64,000 bases of DNA, from contig JAFVPB010000010.1 in the NCBI GenBank assembly GCA_017505525.1, forward strand, positions 1-64,000, in the 5' to 3' direction. The stretch is from Clostridia bacterium (lineage in GTDB: Bacteria > Bacillota > Clostridia > UMGS1883). This document shows positions 8,577 to 16,934 of the stretch, one piece after another (within the stretch, counting starts at the first letter, position 1; every line of letters starts with the position of its first letter). Below the pieces are notes generated by a model. It searched no databases, was not told where the DNA came from, and saw only the letters and a program-made list of their open reading frames with translations. A program made the position numbers and the translations under genes.

Positions 8577-9450
8577 TATATTTGATTGCCACGCCGATAC
8601 AGTTACAATAAAAAATTTATTTCACACAAAATCTCACCTGAATGTACGCGATATGAAAAAATATCACAGGTATATTCAGGTGTTTGCTCTTTGCAGTGAA
8701 AACGGATATGCTTATTCCCATGCTGTGCATCATATTAAAAGGTTTGAAAGAATGATAAAACTATGGCGCTTAGAGAAAATAACAGATAAGGACTCTCTTT
8801 TAAATGCGCAATTTGGTGCAATTTTGGCTCTTGAGGGAAGCGATGCACTTGCGGGAAGAATTTCGGCATTAAGAAGATTTTATGATAAAGGCGTGAGGAT
8901 CATTACCCTTACGTGGAACAACAATAATGCGGCTGCAAGCTCGTGCGGGGACAGTGAAAACGGCGGACTTACTTCGTTTGGTAAAAGACTTATAAAAGAA
9001 TGTGAAAAGCTTGGGGTTGTAGTTGATTTATCGCACTCGGGCGATAAAACCTTTTTCGATGCTGCCGAAATTGCAACAAAACCATTTATATGCAGCCATT
9101 CGAATTCAAGAAGCATAACAAACGTTAAAAGGAACATAACTGATGAACAGTTCCGCGAGATAACAAGGCTTGATGGTTGTGTTGGGGTAAACTTTTACCA
9201 CGAGTTTCTTGAAAACGGAAATCTTTCTTCAATTGTTCACAATATTGAACATTTCTGTGCTTTGGGAGGAGAGAATAATATAGGGCTTGGAAGCGATTTC
9301 GATGGAATAGATTATATGCCTGAGGATTGCCGCGGTGCTACATATATGGAAGATATAGCAAGTGAACTTTTAAGACTTAATTACAGTGAAGAAACTGTAA
9401 GAAAAATTCTTTTCGGGAATTTCATGAGAGTTTTTTCGGCTGTTTTATGA
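8560..9450 (+). CDS. Membrane-dipeptidase family (peptidase M19) protein
   Basis: 296 aa, shorter than typical renal-dipeptidase homologues (about 310-400) and without a signal peptide, so probably cytosolic. Zinc-ligand motifs are present: DCHADT (first His-x-Asp), LEGSDAL (bridging Glu), VDLSHSG and CSHSNSR (His ligands) and GLGSDFDG (Asp). The family hydrolyses dipeptides, including D-amino-acid ones. GGAGG sits before the ATG, which overlaps the YraN-like gene, so it ends the rplS operon. Confidence 0.9.
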   Translation: MRSNFDIFDCHADTVTIKNLFHTKSHLNVRDMKKYHRYIQVFALCSENGYAYSHAVHHIKRFERMIKLWRLEKITDKDSLLNAQFGAILALEGSDALAGRISALRRFYDKGVRIITLTWNNNNAAASSCGDSENGGLTSFGKRLIKECEKLGVVVDLSHSGDKTFFDAAEIATKPFICSHSNSRSITNVKRNITDEQFREITRLDGCVGVNFYHEFLENGNLSSIVHNIEHFCALGGENNIGLGSDFDGIDYMPEDCRGATYMEDIASELLRLNYSEETVRKILFGNFMRVFSAVL

Positions 9451-9477
9451 AAAATATCCCAATACGTAAAATTTAGA

Positions 9478-9506
9478 TTGAAAAATACTTTGAATAGTGA
9501 TATAAT
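9478..9506 (+). promoter_or_regulatory. Sigma-A promoter of the recJ-rel-MBL-hemZ operon
   Basis: TTGAAA (9478-9483), 17-bp spacer, TATAAT (9501-9506), about 40 bp upstream of recJ. Confidence 0.8.
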
Positions 9507-9548
9507 TAATCATTATATTTTTATTCTTTTAAACGGAGGCGAATGCAA

Positions 9549-11552
9549 ATGATAGAAAAGGACTGGACCTTTTTGGACGAAGGTATAAGCCAGGCTCAAT
9601 CAGAGGCTTATGCTCAGCTTTTTGATATTCCCGTTATTGTTGCAAAAGTGCTTTTAAACAGAGGGCTTACCGATGCGGCAGATGCTAAAAAATTCCTTGA
9701 TAAGGATTACGATAGCTTCTATTCTCCAAAGCTTTTATGTGATATGGATAAAGCGGTAGAGAGAATTGAAAGAGCAATAGAAAATAAGGAAAAGGTAGTT
9801 GTATACGGAGATTACGATGTCGACGGTATAACTTCTACTGCGCTTATGGTAAGATATCTGCGCAGCCGCGGACTTGAAACGCTCCCCTACATACCCGACC
9901 GTCAGGATGAGGGTTACGGCATTAACAAGGCGGCAGTAAAAAAGATTTGCGAAGATAAAGCAACCCTTATGATAAGCGTTGATACAGGTATTACTGCTTT
10001 TGAGGAAACGAAGTATGCAAAAGAACTTGGATGCGATGTTATTATTACCGACCATCACGAATGTAAGGAAGAACTTCCAGAGGCTGTGGCCGTAATTAAT
10101 CCAAAACGTATGGATTGCGAGTATCCTTTTAAGGACTTAGCAGGCGTTGGTGTAGCATTTAAGCTTATATGTGCTCTTGAAAACGACAACGAGAACGAGC
10201 TTCTTGATAAATACAGCGATCTTGTTGCACTCGGTACTATTGCAGATGTTGTTTCACTGAAAGATGAAAACAGAATTATAGCATCGCGTGGAGTAGATAA
10301 GCTTTCTAAAAATCCAAATACAGGTCTTGCGGCAGTTATTGCAACGCTTGGAGTAAGGCAGAAATGGAACAACTGTGCAGTTGTAAGCTATTCAATAGCT
10401 CCAAGGCTTAATGCAGCAGGCAGAATGTCGAATGCGATGACGGCTGTCAATCTTCTTTTAACAAACGACCCGATAGAGGCAAACGAACTTGCTGTAAAGC
10501 TTGATGATGAAAACAAGCGCCGTCAGGATGAAGAAAAAATTATCTTTGAAGAAGCAGTGGAAATGCTTAATAATCAGGATATATCTGATAAAAAAGTGCT
10601 TGTGCTTGCAAAACGCAACTGGCATCATGGAATAATCGGGGTTGTTGCATCAAGAATATGCGAAAAATACAATAAATCGTGTATACTTATCTCTATTGAA
10701 GACGATTGGTGCAAAAGCTCGGGAAGAAGTATTGATGGTATTAATCTTTACGATGCTCTCGGTGAATGTGCCGATATTTTAGAAAAATTTGGCGGACACG
10801 CTTATGCAGCAGGTTTTTCGATTAAAGAGGAATTTATTCCCGAACTCGACAGACGTTTAAATGATTTTGCACGTAAAAACGGAAGCGAAGCTAAAAAACC
10901 TCAGCTTTTAATTGATTCCAGAATAACGGTTGCAGATATAAATGTTGCAACTATAAGAAAAACAGAACTTCTGGCTCCTTATGGTGCAGGAAACAAAGTG
11001 CCGGTTTTTGCTCTTATGGGTGCAAAAATTATCGATATTAAAACTCTCTCAGATGGTAAGCACTGCCGTATATTAGCTGAAAGTGAGCATAAAATAGTAG
11101 AGGCGATTGCTTTTGGTTCAGGCTCGCTTGCCGATGAATACTGTGTGGGAGATATTGTTGATTTAGCCGGAGAACTTAATATTAATCTTTATAATGGGCA
11201 GATTAGATTACAGATTATTTTGTGCGGAATAAGATACTCACATAAAGATATTAAAGATGTTTTCCCTGATAAACAGGATTTTGCCGATATATACAGATTC
11301 CTCAAGGCTTCGGGAAATATCAGTGCAGAAGTTTCCTTTTTAACGAAAAAGCTTTCAGATGCGCTTAAAAGAAGAATTATGCGTGATAAGCTTATAAATG
11401 TGCTTAGGGTGTTTAATGATACAAAGATTCTGGTGTATCATATGATTGGCGATGTTGTTCAGATTAAGCTTCTCGAAACGGAAAAGGGCGTAAAGATTGC
11501 ACTTGATAAAAGCGAAGAGTATAAGAAAATTAAGGAAGAATTAGGAATTTAA
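9549..11552 (+). CDS. recJ: Single-stranded-DNA-specific exonuclease RecJ
   Basis: 667 aa. A 5'-3' ssDNA exonuclease of recombination and repair. The DHH phosphoesterase motifs are VVYGDYDVDGITSTALM and VIITDHHECKEELPEA, followed by the DLAGVGVAFKL segment and the DHHA1 block with the GGHAYAAGFSI motif; the OB-like domain and a C-terminal extension complete it. ATG at 9549 is preferred over 9543 because GGAGG (9535-9539) then has a 9-base spacer. First gene of a tight four-gene operon. Confidence 0.95.
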   Translation: MIEKDWTFLDEGISQAQSEAYAQLFDIPVIVAKVLLNRGLTDAADAKKFLDKDYDSFYSPKLLCDMDKAVERIERAIENKEKVVVYGDYDVDGITSTALMVRYLRSRGLETLPYIPDRQDEGYGINKAAVKKICEDKATLMISVDTGITAFEETKYAKELGCDVIITDHHECKEELPEAVAVINPKRMDCEYPFKDLAGVGVAFKLICALENDNENELLDKYSDLVALGTIADVVSLKDENRIIASRGVDKLSKNPNTGLAAVIATLGVRQKWNNCAVVSYSIAPRLNAAGRMSNAMTAVNLLLTNDPIEANELAVKLDDENKRRQDEEKIIFEEAVEMLNNQDISDKKVLVLAKRNWHHGIIGVVASRICEKYNKSCILISIEDDWCKSSGRSIDGINLYDALGECADILEKFGGHAYAAGFSIKEEFIPELDRRLNDFARKNGSEAKKPQLLIDSRITVADINVATIRKTELLAPYGAGNKVPVFALMGAKIIDIKTLSDGKHCRILAESEHKIVEAIAFGSGSLADEYCVGDIVDLAGELNINLYNGQIRLQIILCGIRYSHKDIKDVFPDKQDFADIYRFLKASGNISAEVSFLTKKLSDALKRRIMRDKLINVLRVFNDTKILVYHMIGDVVQIKLLETEKGVKIALDKSEEYKKIKEELGI

Positions 11553-11565
11553 AGGGTTTGATAAA

Positions 11566-13734
11566 ATGGATGCTGCATTTGATATATTAATGCAAAAAAT
11601 CAGAAAATATAATAAAAATGCCGATAGTGAAGAACCTCGTATTTTAGAGGCTTACAATCAGTGCAGGCTGCAGCATCAAAATCAGCTGCGCCATTCGGGT
11701 GAGCCTTATTTTGTTCATCCGTATGAGGTTAGCTGCATCCTTGCGGATATGGAGCTTGATTCTGATACTATTATTGCAGGTCTGCTTCACGATGTTATAG
11801 AAGATACTCCTGTAGAGTATGAGCAGATAAAAGAAAAATTCGGAAGCGACGTTGCTGAACTTGTAGAGGGTGTAACAAAGCTTGACAAGATAAAGTGTAT
11901 CTCGAAAGAGGAGGCACACGTTGAAAATCTTCGTAAAATGTTTTTTGCTATGGCAAAAGACATTCGAGTGGTGCTTATAAAGCTTGCCGACAGGCTTCAT
12001 AATATGCGTACTTTAAAGCATATGAAAAACGAAAAGCAGCTTGAAAAAGCAAAGGAAACACTTGATGTTTATGCACCGCTTGCACACAGGCTTGGTATAT
12101 CGAAAATTAAAACAGAGCTTGAAGATTTAGCTCTTATGTATCTCGACAGTGTGGCATATTACGAAATTGTTGATGGACTTAAGCAGATGCAATCAGAGCG
12201 CGATGCCTATGTGCAGAATGTGCGCTCGGTTATTGCAGATAAGATGGATAATATGGGTATAAAATGCCATATTTCCGCACGTGCAAAGCATATATACAGT
12301 ATTTTCAGAAAAATGTATAACCAGAATAAAACGCTTAACGAAATCTATGATTTGTTTGCAGTAAGAATAATTGTGGATACTATTTCGGAGTGTTATGCAG
12401 TGCTTGGTATAGTGCACGAGGAGTATAAACCTATTCCAGGCAGATTTAAAGATTATATCGCTATGCCAAAGCCAAATATGTATCAGTCGCTTCACACTAC
12501 TGTTATCGGGCCCGACGGTCATCCCTTTGAAATACAGATAAGAACTTGGGATATGCACAACGTGGCAGAACGAGGCGTTGCGGCACACTGGAAATATAAA
12601 GAGGGTAAGTCGGCTGACGAAAAGAGCTTAGAGTGGGTAAACGAGCTTCTTGAAATTCAAAACGATGCCGTAAGCACTGAAGACTTTATGCGAACCCTTA
12701 AAATAGATATGTTTGCCGACGAGGTATTTGTGTTCACTCCTGCAGGCGATGTTATAAGCCTTCCCGCAGGTGCTACCCCCATAGATTTTGCATTCTATAT
12801 CCACAGTGCGGTTGGCTATAAAATGACGGGGGCAAAGGTAAATTCAAAAATAGTTCCTCTTGACTATAAGCTTAAAAACGGCGACATAGTAGAGGTTATT
12901 ACAACGGGTGGCGGAAAAGGTCCGAGTATGGATTGGCTTAAAATTGTTAAGACCAGCACTGCCCGTAACAAGATAAACGCGTGGTTTAAAAAGGAAAACA
13001 GAGGAATAAATATCGAGCGCGGCAAAAATGCAATAGAAAACGAGCTTAAGCGCGTGGGAATAGCTTATAATGAGCTGTTTAAACCTGAATATCTTGAGCC
13101 TATGCTTAAGCGCTATGGCTTTGCGGGAATTGAAGAAATGTATGCAGCTATTGGCTTTGGTGGAATAACTGCGGCAAAGGTTGTAGCAAGGCTGCGCGAC
13201 AGTTACCAGACGGAAATGAAGGCAAATGTGCCTGTTGATATCAGCATAAAAACTGATGGAGCCAAGAAACCGAGAAGCTCTAACGGTATTGAGGTGCGTG
13301 GCGTTGATAACTGCCTTGTAAGACTTTCTCACTGCTGCAATCCCGTTCCGGGAGACGATATTGTTGGATTTATCACCCGTGGCAGAGGTGTGAGTGTGCA
13401 CCGTTGCGACTGCGTGAACATACAAAAAGAAAATCTTACGGAAGATATGCAAAAGAGAATGATCGACTGTGCGTGGCTCGATGATGTTGAAAGTTCATTC
13501 AATGCCGAACTCAGCCTCAGCTGTACCAACAGACCGGGAATTCTTGCCGATGTTATAGGCGTGATTGCAGAAGAAAAGCTTAACCTTGTTGCGGCAAATG
13601 CACGCCCGATAAAAGACAGAACGGCACTTATCGATATAACAATTGAGGTTAAGAGTAAAACACAGATTGAAGATACAATTAAAAAACTGCACAGAGTTCC
13701 GGGCATTTACGATGTGAAGAGAACAGTGCAGTAA
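11566..13734 (+). CDS. relA: Bifunctional (p)ppGpp synthetase/hydrolase (Rel/SpoT family)
   Basis: 722 aa, full-length stringent-response enzyme. The HD hydrolase domain has HPYEVSCILADM, LLHDVIEDT and RLHNMRTL. The synthetase domain has YKPIPGRFKDYIAMPKPN, YQSLHTTV and EIQIRTWDMHNVAERG. The TGS domain begins about residue 390 (DEVFVFTPAGDV) and a C-terminal ACT domain begins near SLSCTNRPGILADVIG. Cysteines in LSHCCNPVPGD mark the zinc-finger region. Both catalytic domains keep their key motifs, so it should both make and degrade (p)ppGpp. Placement after recJ is common in Firmicutes. Confidence 0.96.
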   Translation: MDAAFDILMQKIRKYNKNADSEEPRILEAYNQCRLQHQNQLRHSGEPYFVHPYEVSCILADMELDSDTIIAGLLHDVIEDTPVEYEQIKEKFGSDVAELVEGVTKLDKIKCISKEEAHVENLRKMFFAMAKDIRVVLIKLADRLHNMRTLKHMKNEKQLEKAKETLDVYAPLAHRLGISKIKTELEDLALMYLDSVAYYEIVDGLKQMQSERDAYVQNVRSVIADKMDNMGIKCHISARAKHIYSIFRKMYNQNKTLNEIYDLFAVRIIVDTISECYAVLGIVHEEYKPIPGRFKDYIAMPKPNMYQSLHTTVIGPDGHPFEIQIRTWDMHNVAERGVAAHWKYKEGKSADEKSLEWVNELLEIQNDAVSTEDFMRTLKIDMFADEVFVFTPAGDVISLPAGATPIDFAFYIHSAVGYKMTGAKVNSKIVPLDYKLKNGDIVEVITTGGGKGPSMDWLKIVKTSTARNKINAWFKKENRGINIERGKNAIENELKRVGIAYNELFKPEYLEPMLKRYGFAGIEEMYAAIGFGGITAAKVVARLRDSYQTEMKANVPVDISIKTDGAKKPRSSNGIEVRGVDNCLVRLSHCCNPVPGDDIVGFITRGRGVSVHRCDCVNIQKENLTEDMQKRMIDCAWLDDVESSFNAELSLSCTNRPGILADVIGVIAEEKLNLVAANARPIKDRTALIDITIEVKSKTQIEDTIKKLHRVPGIYDVKRTVQ

Positions 13735-13746
13735 AGAGGAATATTT

Positions 13747-14373
13747 ATGGAGATAAAGTGCTTAAGAGTTGGCTCACTTGAAGTTAACTGCTACATATTA
13801 ATAAGTGGAAACGAAGCTGCTGTGATAGATGCTGGCGGAGATGCCGAAAGGATTATAAAAGAGGCACAGCGCAGCGGAGCAGAAATAAAAAAGATTATAT
13901 TAACGCACGGTCATTACGACCATATTGGCGGAGTGAAAGAGCTTTGTGAAAAAACAAACGCAAAAGTTTATATTCATAAGGATGACGAGGAAATGCTTTC
14001 AGATGGCGAGAAGAATTTAAACTTTTTATCTGAAGAAAAGGTTGATTTTTGCTCTGCCGATGTGCTTTTGGAGGGCGGAGAAGAAATTAAAGTGGGCGAC
14101 AGCACACTTAAAATCTACCACACTCCCGGTCATAGCAAGGGCGGAATTTCGATAGCTACGGAAAATGTTCTTTTCTCGGGAGATTTGCTTTTTAAAAACT
14201 CGATAGGCAGATTTGATTTCGGAAATGTGAGAGTGGAGCTTAAGTCGCTTGCGTTTTTAGTGAACAATTTTCCTGAAGAAACTATTGTTTATCCGGGGCA
14301 TGGCGAATTTACCACTATGGGCGATGAAATGAAATATAACCCCTATATTATAAATCACGTTAAAGGAAGATAA
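13747..14373 (+). CDS. MBL-fold metallohydrolase (glyoxalase II-like)
   Basis: 208 aa, typical of the short YcbL/glyoxalase II-like hydrolases found beside rel in Clostridia. Metal motifs are LTHGHYDHIGG, HTPGHSKGG, FSGDLLF and VYPGHGE, covering the five usual His/Asp positions. It lacks the C-terminal glutathione-binding domain of true glyoxalase II, so the thioester substrate is unknown. AAGAGGAAT precedes the ATG. It lies 12 bp after rel and 1 bp before hemZ. Confidence 0.9.
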   Translation: MEIKCLRVGSLEVNCYILISGNEAAVIDAGGDAERIIKEAQRSGAEIKKIILTHGHYDHIGGVKELCEKTNAKVYIHKDDEEMLSDGEKNLNFLSEEKVDFCSADVLLEGGEEIKVGDSTLKIYHTPGHSKGGISIATENVLFSGDLLFKNSIGRFDFGNVRVELKSLAFLVNNFPEETIVYPGHGEFTTMGDEMKYNPYIINHVKGR

Positions 14374-14374
14374 T

Positions 14375-15811
14375 ATGGAAATTTCAACTGTTAATCACAG
14401 CTTTAACGATGCCATAAGGCAGATTGTGCAATTATTTTTTGATATAGCAGAAGATATTAAGGTTAAATCCGTTCTGGAAGAAGACGGATTTAACCTTATT
14501 GCATTTGCAGAAATTTTTGTGAACGATAAAAAAGGCACAGGAAAAGCTACAGCAAAAATAACAGCCGAGCGCAGATTTGTAAGCGATTTAATAAAAAAAT
14601 CGGTTTCATTAGCGTGTCGTGAAATATCGGATATGCCGTCGCCATGGGGAATATCCACAGGTATACGCCCCGCAAAGGAAGCGCGAAGAATGCTCGACGA
14701 AGGGAAAACGGATATCGAAATTTTATCGTTCCTTGAACAAGAAATGTGGATAACAGAGGAAAAAGCGCTTTTAAGCCTTGATGTAGCAAAAAGGGAAAAG
14801 GAAATACTTAAAAATAAAAGGGAAAACGGTGCAAGTATTTATGTTGGGATTCCTTTCTGCCCAACGAGGTGCGCTTATTGTTCGTTTATTTCGCAGGCTG
14901 TGGCGCATAACGAAAAATTTATCGAGCCGTATGTGAAAGCTTTGATAAAAGAAATTGAAGCTACGGCAAAACTTTGCGAAAAAAGAGGCGACTCTATCGA
15001 AACAATATATTTCGGCGGAGGCACGCCAACGGCACTCAGTGTGCAAAATCTTCGCACCTTGATAGATGCGGTAAAAAAGAATTTTGATGTGTCGAATCTT
15101 CGCGAATTTACTGTGGAGGCAGGGCGCCCTGATACTTTCACAGAGGAAATGGTTTCAATGCTTTACGATAGCGGAGTTAAAAGAATAAGCATTAATCCGC
15201 AAACAATGAACGATAAAACACTGAAGCTTATTGGAAGATGCCACTCGGCTAGTCAAACCGTTGATGCCTTTAAAATGGCAAAAAAATATGATTTCAGCAT
15301 TAATGCCGACCTTATCGCGGGGCTTCCCGAAGAAAACGCAGAGGATTTTAAATATACTATGGACGAGCTTTTAAAGCTTGAGCCCGATGCCGTAACAGTT
15401 CACACGATGTATCTTAAACGTGCGGCAAGGCTGATTGATGAATTTTCTAAATACAGGTTTGTAACCGAGGCTAATTCTATGGTGAGTTATGCAAAACTTA
15501 AACTCGAGGAAAACGGCTACAATCCGTATTATTTGTATAAGCAGAAAAACACCCTCGGTAACCTTGAAAACACTGCTTTTGCAAAATCGGGGCACGAATG
15601 CCTTTATAATATTTATATTATGGAAGAAGTGCAAACTATATTTGCCCTTGGCGGCGGCGCTTCCACAAAAATTGTGAAAGATGGGGAAATCAGCCGCATA
15701 TATAATCCCAAGGACGCAGCGGATTATATAAGAAGAATAGACGAAATAACAGAAAAGAAGGGATTTTTAAATTCTCCAGACCGCAAAAAGGCGAAGTTGT
15801 TTAATGAATAA
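14375..15811 (+). CDS. hemZ: Oxygen-independent coproporphyrinogen III dehydrogenase HemZ
   Basis: 478 aa, the length of clostridial HemZ. Radical SAM cluster motif FCPTRCAYCSF (CxxxCxxC) at about 163-173, then TIYFGGGTPTAL and IADLIAGLPEE-like blocks of the HemN superfamily. The N-terminal region of about 150 aa (ending in GISTGIRPAKEARRM) is characteristic of HemZ, as opposed to HemN or HemW. The family acts on coproporphyrinogen III in haem synthesis, though many strict anaerobes carry it without a full pathway. It is the last gene before the repeat-rich intergenic region. Confidence 0.9.
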   Translation: MEISTVNHSFNDAIRQIVQLFFDIAEDIKVKSVLEEDGFNLIAFAEIFVNDKKGTGKATAKITAERRFVSDLIKKSVSLACREISDMPSPWGISTGIRPAKEARRMLDEGKTDIEILSFLEQEMWITEEKALLSLDVAKREKEILKNKRENGASIYVGIPFCPTRCAYCSFISQAVAHNEKFIEPYVKALIKEIEATAKLCEKRGDSIETIYFGGGTPTALSVQNLRTLIDAVKKNFDVSNLREFTVEAGRPDTFTEEMVSMLYDSGVKRISINPQTMNDKTLKLIGRCHSASQTVDAFKMAKKYDFSINADLIAGLPEENAEDFKYTMDELLKLEPDAVTVHTMYLKRAARLIDEFSKYRFVTEANSMVSYAKLKLEENGYNPYYLYKQKNTLGNLENTAFAKSGHECLYNIYIMEEVQTIFALGGGASTKIVKDGEISRIYNPKDAADYIRRIDEITEKKGFLNSPDRKKAKLFNE

Positions 15812-15840
15812 TATTAGTGCAACTAATAGAAATTTGTGAT

Positions 15841-15980
15841 CTCGGAGGAAAAATCTCATTTTATTCGATTTTTCTTTTTAAATAAGCCTTTTTGCTACGA
15901 ACAAACTTCGCCTCTCGACGTACCTATGTACGCCTTCGGGTAACCCAAGCTGCGCTTGGCTCAGTTTGTCCGTTCTGAAA
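15841..15980. repeat. Inverted copy of the modular dispersed repeat
   Basis: Read on the minus strand this stretch carries the same 35-base block seen at 106-140 (here 15883-15917) and a similar AAATGAGATTTTTC block. Its other end (15961-15978) is an exact inverted copy of 57343-57360. No ORF is present. This is a non-autonomous dispersed repeat of unknown origin. Confidence 0.7.
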
Positions 15981-15999
15981 AATTTCTCCTATCCCTTGA

Positions 16000-16043
16000 A
16001 AAAGAGTGCGTTTAAAACTTTTTAGTTTTAAACGCACTCTTTT
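16000..16043 (+). terminator. Strong intrinsic terminator after hemZ
   Basis: A 20-bp perfect stem (from AAAAGAGTGCG to CGCACTCTTTT) around a 4-base loop. The T-rich 3' arm ends the recJ-hemZ transcript; the A-rich 5' arm would let it work from the other strand too. Confidence 0.85.
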
Positions 16044-16091
16044 GGTTGTTTATGTTTTCTATTCCATCTATTTGTTTGCAAGGATAAATTC

Positions 16092-16117
16092 GTAGGGCGT
16101 GAAGATTCGGTACGCCG
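16092..16117. repeat. 26-bp dispersed repeat unit (copy 1)
   Basis: Matches 22 of 26 positions of the inverted segment at 51098-51123; both run GTAGGGCG to ACGCCG. A more diverged related piece sits near 57404-57425. Short non-coding repeat, function unknown. Confidence 0.55.
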
Positions 16118-16159
16118 CTTTTGTGATTTTATGAAAAATAGCTTTTTTTGTCGAAAATA

Positions 16160-16188
16160 TTGAAATTTAGTTTTTTTAATGTTATAAT
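16160..16188 (+). promoter_or_regulatory. Consensus promoter of the structured RNA
   Basis: TTGAAA (16160-16165), 17-bp spacer, TATAAT (16183-16188). The predicted start, about 7 bases downstream, falls at 16195, exactly the first base of the closing stem. TGTCGAA (16149-16155) within TTTTGTCGAAAATA matches a Spo0A box and lies just upstream of the -35. Confidence 0.85.
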
Positions 16189-16194
16189 GAGCTT

Positions 16195-16377
16195 GCCAAA
16201 CAAAATCTATATATGTTTACGATAGAAATAGTCTATGTTTTTTACTTTTGGTAAAAATATGTAGGCTCTGTCTTTATAGACTGTTTCTATCACTAGAGAT
16301 ATGATTTTGTTTGGCGACAATTCAGGGGCTTATGTGTTTTTCAGCGCGTAGTCTCCTTGTGAGCTGCGCGCTTTTTT
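16195..16377 (+). ncRNA. Structured RNA, about 180 nt, of unknown family (6S-like shape or AbrB leader)
   Basis: GCCAAACAAAATC (16195-16207) pairs perfectly with GATTTTGTTTGGC (16303-16315), joining the 5' end to the far side. Inside is an unpaired bubble (about 13 and 11 nt). Then comes a 16-bp stem (GATAGAAAT…CTAT at 16221-16236 with its complement at about 16276-16291) with a single G-U pair, and an apical hairpin TTTTTAC/GTAAAAA. A separate terminator (AGCGCG at 16343-16348 with CGCGCT at 16367-16372, then six Ts) ends the RNA. Closing stem, bubble and distal stem recall 6S RNA, but the structured part is only about 121 nt. The AbrB-like ORF begins 33 nt after the terminator, so a regulated leader is an alternative. 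Confidence 0.65.
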
Positions 16378-16409
16378 AATTCATATGCTCTGAAACGGAG
16401 GATGAAAAA

Positions 16410-16577
16410 ATGAGGATAGGAATAAGAAGAAAAATTGATAATTTAGGGAGAATTACTATCCCGGTTGAACTGAGGGAGGCATATGAGTTTGAGCCTGGAA
16501 AAAAGGTTTCAATAATAGACACAGAAGAGGGAGTTTTGATTTTTAATCCAGATAAAAAGAAAGAAAATAAGGAATGA
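16410..16577 (+). CDS. Short AbrB/SpoVT-type DNA-binding protein
   Basis: 55 aa. The AbrB N-terminal swapped-hairpin signature is clear: RKIDNLGRITIPVELREAY, then FEPGKKVSIID and GVLIFNP, ending in a lysine-rich tail. It contains only the DNA-binding domain, as in AbrB N-terminal-only or MazE-like proteins; no toxin gene lies beside it, which argues against MazE. GGAGG (16397-16401) is 8 bases upstream of the ATG. It sits right after the structured RNA's terminator, so read-through or attenuation probably controls it. Confidence 0.85.
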   Translation: MRIGIRRKIDNLGRITIPVELREAYEFEPGKKVSIIDTEEGVLIFNPDKKKENKE

Positions 16578-16621
16578 AAAACAATGTGGGACGTTAAATT
16601 TCAAGGGTAATCACAATACAC

Positions 16622-16653
16622 AGAACCGTCCCCTGTGCACAGGGGACGGTTCT
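16622..16653. repeat. 32-bp perfect palindrome
   Basis: Each arm is AGAACCGTCCCCTGTG or its reverse complement, with no spacer. Not followed by a T-run. Single unit, not part of an array. It resembles short palindromic repeats scattered through clostridial genomes. Confidence 0.7.
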
Positions 16654-16666
16654 TGCAAAACAAAAT

Positions 16667-16807
16667 AGGCTCCCTTGTGTAAAGGGAGCTGTCGAACACA
16701 GTGAGACTGAGGGATTGTTTTTCTGTTTTTATTCTTGTGTATTTTTCTTAATTACAATCCCTCCGAGTTTGCTAGGCAAACCCACCTCCCTTTACACAAG
16801 GGAGGCT
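16667..16807. repeat. MITE-like inverted-repeat element
   Basis: About 141 bp bounded by inverted copies of CTCCCTTGTGTAAAGGGAG (left about 16669-16688, right about 16785-16804). Inner inverted blocks GAGGGATTGT and ACAATCCCTC follow. Each end is itself partly palindromic. It encodes no protein, and the shape suits a non-autonomous mobile or structured repeat. No clear target-site duplication was confirmed. Confidence 0.65.
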
Positions 16808-16911
16808 TTATCCATTAAAACTTTCTGCAAAATTTCTCATTTGTACTATACAATTAACTATCTTTATGTTTAAACTGCTTTATTTCTGTTCATCGGTTAA
16901 CCTTTATTGAA

Positions 16912-16934
16912 CCACACGACTATCGCGTGGTTTT
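16912..16934. terminator. Hairpin at the 3' end of the PfkB gene
   Basis: AACCAC and GTGGTT arms with an imperfect stem between them. The TAG stop of the minus-strand kinase lies inside the stem. T-runs are clearer for plus-strand transcription (TTTTCTTT), so its main direction is uncertain. Confidence 0.45.

Noticed and set aside
12844-13452. 202-codon minus-strand open frame inside rel
   Set aside because: Shadow of the rel coding sequence; composition is biased to His, Ser and Tyr and no start signal is present.
16195-16315. Retron msr-msd RNA
   Set aside because: Inverted ends would fit, but no reverse transcriptase is encoded within reach.
16410-16577. MazE-type antitoxin
   Set aside because: The AbrB fold is shared with MazE, but no toxin ORF lies next to it.
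16622-16807. CRISPR array suspicion from palindromic repeats
   Set aside because: One palindrome and one inverted-repeat pair, no regularly spaced direct repeats and no cas genes anywhere in the window.
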